Below, in pieces: positions 20,068 to 23,599 of a stretch of 23,599 nucleotides of DNA; within the stretch, counting starts at the first letter, position 1, and each line of letters begins with the position of its first letter. A model generated the notes under the pieces. It was given only the letters and a program-made list of their open reading frames with translations. It was not told the origin of the DNA and did no database searches. Position numbers and translations under genes: made by a program. The stretch spans positions 1 to 23,599 of the forward strand of contig CAZACQ010000016.1 in NCBI GenBank assembly GCA_964483725.1, in the 5' to 3' direction. Source of the stretch: CAZACQ01 sp964483725. GTDB taxonomy: Bacteria > Patescibacteriota > Gracilibacteria > Absconditabacterales > Absconditicoccaceae.

Positions 20068-20095
20068 TTGAATTTAATTTCTATTTATTTATAAA
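20068..20095 (+). promoter_or_regulatory. Promoter for tRNA-Ser (and possibly ilvA-ridA)
   Basis: TTGAAT (20068-20073), 16-base spacer, TATAAA (20090-20095), about 14 bases before the tRNA 5' end. It diverges from the promoter at 20010-20037. Confidence 0.48.
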
Positions 20096-20109
20096 CATTT
20101 TTAAAATAT

Positions 20110-20196
20110 GGTGAGGTGGCTGAGTGGTCGAAAGCGCACGCTTGGAACGCGTGTGTACGATTCTTCGTACCGCGGGTTCGAATCCCGCCCTCACCG
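20110..20196 (+). tRNA. tRNA-Ser (anticodon GGA)
   Basis: Class II tRNA of 87 bases. The acceptor stem GGTGAGG pairs fully with CCTCACC, with discriminator G. The anticodon stem CACGC/GCGTG encloses TTGGAAC, giving GGA. A long variable arm has the hairpin GTACGA/TCGTAC. The T arm is GCGGG-TTCGAAT-CCCGC. No CCA is encoded. GGA decodes UCC and UCU. Its GC content stands out from the AT-rich surroundings, as expected for a structural RNA. Confidence 0.96.
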
Positions 20197-20230
20197 ATTT
20201 CAATTAAATTTAAGTAAGAAAACTTAGTTA

Positions 20231-21472
20231 ATGAACATAAAAAAAGAAGAAATCCAGAAAGCAAAAGAAAATTTTGAAAACTTTATCAATACTACTCCTT
20301 TGGAATATAGTGAAAGACTATCTGAAAAATATAATGCAAAAATATATCTTAAAAGAGAAGACTTACAACCAGTAAGGTCTTACAAAATTAGGTGAGCATT
20401 TAATTATATAAATAGCTTATCAGAAGAAGAAAAGCAAAAATGAGTTGTATGTGCATCTGCAGGTAATCATGCTCAATGAATTGCTATTTCTTGCCAAAAA
20501 CTTGGTATAAAATGAACTATTTTCATGCCCCAAACTACTCCTCAGCAAAAAATATACAAAACAAAAAAATTTTGATGAGAATGGATAGATGTAGTTATGT
20601 ATTGAGATAGTTTTGATGATGCTTATGCAAGATCAAGAGAATACGAAAAAGAAACTTGATGAACTTTTATACATCCTTTTGATGATGAAAAAATAATCAC
20701 ATGACAGGCTACAATATGACTTGAACTTGATCAACAAATAAATGAAAATGTTGATTATATAATATCTCCAGTTGGAGGATGATGACTTATTAGTTGACTT
20801 ATTTTTTATTTTGAAAATAGCAAGCAAAACCCAAAAATAATCTGAATAGAGCCAGAAAATGCAGCTGCTATGAAAGAATCTTTAAAAAATTGAGTAAATA
20901 CAAATCTAGAGAAAATAGATACTTTTGTGGATTGAGCAAGCTTGAAAAGAGTTGGTGAAAAAACATTTCAAATAGCTAAAAATTATAAACTAGAAGTTAG
21001 AACTACTCCAGAAAATAGAATTTGTAGTAGTATTTTAGAATTTTTGATGGAAGATGGTACTGTGCTTGAGCCTGCTTGAGCTATGTCTGTGGATGCATTG
21101 AAAGATATGAAAGAAGAAATAAAATGAAAAACTGTAGTTTGTGTACTTAGTTGATCAAACTTTGACTTTGATCGCTTACCAGAAATCAAAGAAAGAAGCT
21201 TGAAATATGAATGATTAAAAAGATATATGATAGTATCCTTCCCACAAAGACCTTGAGCTTTAAAAGAATTTTTGAATGTTTTGGGCGAAAACGATGATAT
21301 TACTAGATTTGAATATTTGAAAAAAACAAACAAGGAAAGAGCTCCTGTTTTTCTAGGTATAGAAACTGATGATCCAAATAATTTTGAAAATATTTTCAAA
21401 AGAATGGATGAACTATGATTTAAGCATGAAGACATTACTTATGATGACTTTTATTTTGATTTATTAATATAA
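20231..21472 (+). CDS. ilvA: Threonine dehydratase (threonine ammonia-lyase)
   Basis: 413 aa, the length of the short IlvA type. It converts threonine to 2-oxobutanoate and ammonia using PLP. Seen: LKREDLQPVRSYKIRGA with the PLP lysine near residue 53, VCASAGNHAQG near 75-85, the phosphate-binding loop SPVGGGGLISGL near 180 (several glycines are TGA), an EPAGA motif near 282 and LSGSNFDFDR near 305. A C-terminal region of about 85 residues (PQRPGALKEFL onwards) is a single ACT-like regulatory domain. It begins 34 bases after tRNA-Ser without a terminator between them, so cotranscription is plausible. ridA follows after two bases. In a reduced-genome organism it may serve threonine breakdown rather than isoleucine synthesis; no other ilv gene is visible. 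Confidence 0.94.
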
Positions 21473-21474
21473 AA

Positions 21475-21846
21475 ATGGAAAAATTTAATACTTCAAATGC
21501 ACCTGAAGCTATATGACCTTATAATCAATGTGTAAAAGCAAATTGATTTTATTTTCTTTCATGACAAATAGCTTTAGATCCTTCATCTATGCAAATTATA
21601 TCTGATGATATACAATCTCAAACTCATCAAGTATGTAAAAATATAATTTCTGTTCTTGAAAGTATTGGTTTGGATATTGAAAACACTGTTAAAATAACTA
21701 TTTATTTAAAAAATATAAAAGATTTTCCTTTAGTTAATGAAATTTATGGATCTTATTTTCATCATCATCCTGCAAGAACTTGTATAGAAGTATCTTCTCT
21801 ACCCAAAGATTCTTTGATAGAAATAGAAGCTATTGCAGTAGAATAA
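21475..21846 (+). CDS. ridA: RidA family enamine/imine deaminase
   Basis: 123 aa. The family pattern is complete: NAPEAIGPYNQCVKANGF, YFLSGQIALDP, KITIYLKNIKDFPLVNEIY, then HPARTCIEVSSLPKDSLIEIEAIA, with the substrate-binding Arg in PART and the conserved Glu near the end. RidA hydrolyses 2-aminoacrylate and 2-aminocrotonate-derived imines that leave PLP enzymes such as IlvA. It sits two bases after the ilvA stop, so the pair is an operon that makes and detoxifies the same intermediate. The stop is four bases from the convergent glmS stop, with no terminator between. Confidence 0.96.
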
Positions 21847-21850
21847 TTTT

Positions 21851-23599
21851 TTACTTCACAGTCACAGATTTTGCCAAATTTCTAGGTTTGTCTATCTCAT
21901 TTCCAAGTTCTAATGATACATAATAAGAAAGCAACTGACCTACTACAGTAGTTAGAAATGGATATAACAGATAATCACTTTCGGGAATCTTCAAAAAATA
22001 ATCAGCTTGGAAATCCTTGTCTCCTATTCATATTACTTTTCATTTTCTTGCTTTGATTTCTTCCATACTAGAAATATTTTTATCAAAAAAATAATCATTT
22101 GGATTTATCAAAACTGTAGGGAAATTCTCATCTATCAATGCCAAAGGTCAATGTTTCAGTTCTCAAGCTCAATTTGCCTCGCTATGAAGATAAGAGATTT
22201 CTTTGAATTTCAAACTAGACTCAAAAGCTATAGGAAGCTGTAAATTTCTTCACAAAAAGAAAAAGTTTTTATATTTACTAATATCTTTTGCCACAGTTTG
22301 GATATTTTCTTTTTCTTCCAAAATTTCTTGTATTTTATCTGGGATTTGTTTGAGTTCTTTCAAAATCTTTTCAAACTCTATCAAAGATAAAGATTTTTTG
22401 TTTCCAAAATACAATGCCAAAAGCAATATACTACTAATTTGAGCTATGAAAGCTTTGGTGCTTGCCACACCTACTTCTGTTCCAGCTCTTAAAAACATAC
22501 CAAAATCAGTTTGTCTTGCTATACTTGATCATACCACATTTACCAGTCCCAAAGTTTTTCATCATTTTTTCTTTACTTGATTTAGTGCTGATATGCTGTC
22601 TGCTGTTTCTCAAGACTGAGATATAAAAACATACAAAGTTTTGGGGTCTATATTTATATTTTTGTATTCAAATTCACTTGCTATTTCTACACTTGCATTT
22701 ATTCATGCTATTTGCTGCATTCGCAAAGTTCAAAGCATACCTGCATGGTAAGAAGTCCCACAAGCTACAAAAACAATATTTTCAAAATCATGTTTATCTA
22801 GCTGAGTAAAAGCTTCTGATTGCAAAGTTTTTTGGTCAAAATCTACTCTTCATCTAAAAATTTCTTTCATTACTTGGCTTTGTTCAAAAATTTCTTTTAG
22901 CATAAAATGCTGGAAATCTCATTTATCAGCTACTAAATTTTCTGTATCTACTTTTTCAATAGCTTTACTTACAAGTTTTCATTCAGATTTTATCAAAAAG
23001 TCATTGTTGTTCACAAAAATCAAATCACCATCATCCATGAAAATAATATTGTTGGTGTATCATCCCAAAGCAGTCACATCAGAAGAGAAAAAGAATTCAC
23101 CTTCGTCAGTATATCCAAAAACCAAAGGACTTCAGTATCTAACTCATATTATTTGTCCTGGAAAATCTTCATGAATCACCAAAAAAGCATAAGCTCATTC
23201 CAGTTTGTGAAGTATGTTTTCTACAGTTTTCAATAGATCTTTATCTTTGTTTTTTTGTATCAATGCAGCTATTACTTCGCTATCTGTTTGAGAAGAAAAT
23301 TTATATCAGTTTTTTTCAAGTTCTTGTTTTAATTGTTTGTAATTTTCAATAATTCAGTTGTGAACTATTTTTACTTTTCAATCTTGGCTTGTGTGTGGGT
23401 GTGTGTTTTCTATGTTTACTTCTCCGTGAGTTGCCCATCTAGTATGTGCTATTCAATAATGATTTCATTCTTGTTTTCATACTTTTTCTTCCAAAAAACT
23501 TACTTTACCAAGAGATTTGATAAAATTAATGCTTTTATTTTCTCATCCAAAAGCAATTCAAGCTGAGTCATACCCACGATATTCCAATCTTCAAAGTCA
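21851..23599 (-). CDS. glmS: Glutamine-fructose-6-phosphate aminotransferase (5' partial)
   Basis: 582 residues are visible up to the stop; about 25 N-terminal residues, including the catalytic Cys, lie beyond the right edge. It makes glucosamine-6-phosphate from fructose-6-phosphate and glutamine, the entry to UDP-GlcNAc and peptidoglycan. Seen in order: GLGRLEYRGYDSAGIAFG, HTRWATHGE, HNGIIENYKQLK and TDSEVIAALI in the glutaminase domain; VACGTSYHAGM, ISQSGETADS and AGTEVGVASTKAFIAQ in the first SIS region; and the invariant tail EIDKPRNLAKSVTV. Many of these glycines are TGA. One CGA (22721-22723) falls where E. coli GlmS has Trp. The start and any upstream control element are outside the window. 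Confidence 0.97.

Noticed and set aside
20203..20222. Small inverted repeat TAAGT/ACTTA between tRNA-Ser and ilvA as a terminator
   Set aside because: The stem is only five A/T-rich pairs and no T-run follows.
20983..21435. 150-codon minus-strand frame
   Set aside because: It is antisense to the C-terminal part of ilvA and shows no family pattern.
1..23599. Widespread gene decay with premature UGA stops, or UGA as Trp or selenocysteine
   Set aside because: TGA codons fall on conserved glycines such as the P-loop GAPGSGKT; reading them as Trp would destroy these motifs, they are far too frequent for selenocysteine, and no SECIS-like structures were noticed.

Overview
The window is very AT-rich and reads sensibly only if UGA is a sense codon for glycine (translation table 25). 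Read that way, short standard-code fragments merge into long genes. In-frame TGA then falls on invariant glycines of well-known families: the P-loop of ComM, the PLP-phosphate loop of IlvA, the KPGITG motif of a sugar transferase and the HNGIIENY motif of GlmS. This points to the Patescibacteria (CPR) lineages Gracilibacteria or Absconditabacteria (SR1). CGG is absent from the reading frames, CGA is rare, and two CGA codons fall at positions where relatives carry aromatic residues. CGA may therefore also be reassigned, possibly to Trp, which would favour the Absconditabacterales side. All translations quoted here use UGA = Gly.

Layout, left to right. 1-3693 (minus): the start and body of a giant acidic protein running off the left edge. 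3805-5157 (minus): a polyprenyl glycosylphosphotransferase. 5292-9086 (plus): a likely operon of an 89-aa unknown, a membrane-anchored FecR-domain protein and a CHASE2 class III nucleotide cyclase. 9350-9920 (plus): a TerB-like protein whose start is out of frame by one base in a T7 run. 9946-12407 (minus): DUF2177, DUF1295 and a TrhP-like U32 protein, ending at a shared terminator hairpin. 12530-14667 (plus): ComM and a PH-domain membrane protein. 14668-17573 (minus): a four-gene operon of DEDDy exonuclease, Trm9-like methyltransferase, CPBP protease and DUF2103. 17676-19968 (minus): an anchored secreted unknown interrupted by a 100-N assembly gap inside an acidic tandem repeat. 20110-20196 (plus): tRNA-Ser(GGA), followed by ilvA and ridA. 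21851 to the right edge (minus): glmS, lacking its N-terminus.

How the genes may work together. The FecR protein and the CHASE2 cyclase look like one envelope-sensing cyclic-nucleotide module. IlvA releases a reactive enamine/imine that RidA removes, a classic metabolic pair. GlmS and the sugar transferase serve the cell envelope. TrhP and the Trm9-like enzyme both belong to families that modify wobble uridines of tRNA. Genes are packed tightly (overlaps of 1, 7 and 11 bases, and convergent stops 0-4 bases apart), no Shine-Dalgarno sequence is visible before any start, and the recognisable sigma70-type promoters all share a 16-bp spacer. No intergenic stretch exceeds about 300 bases; the longest, 9087-9349, holds a promoter and a weak hairpin.
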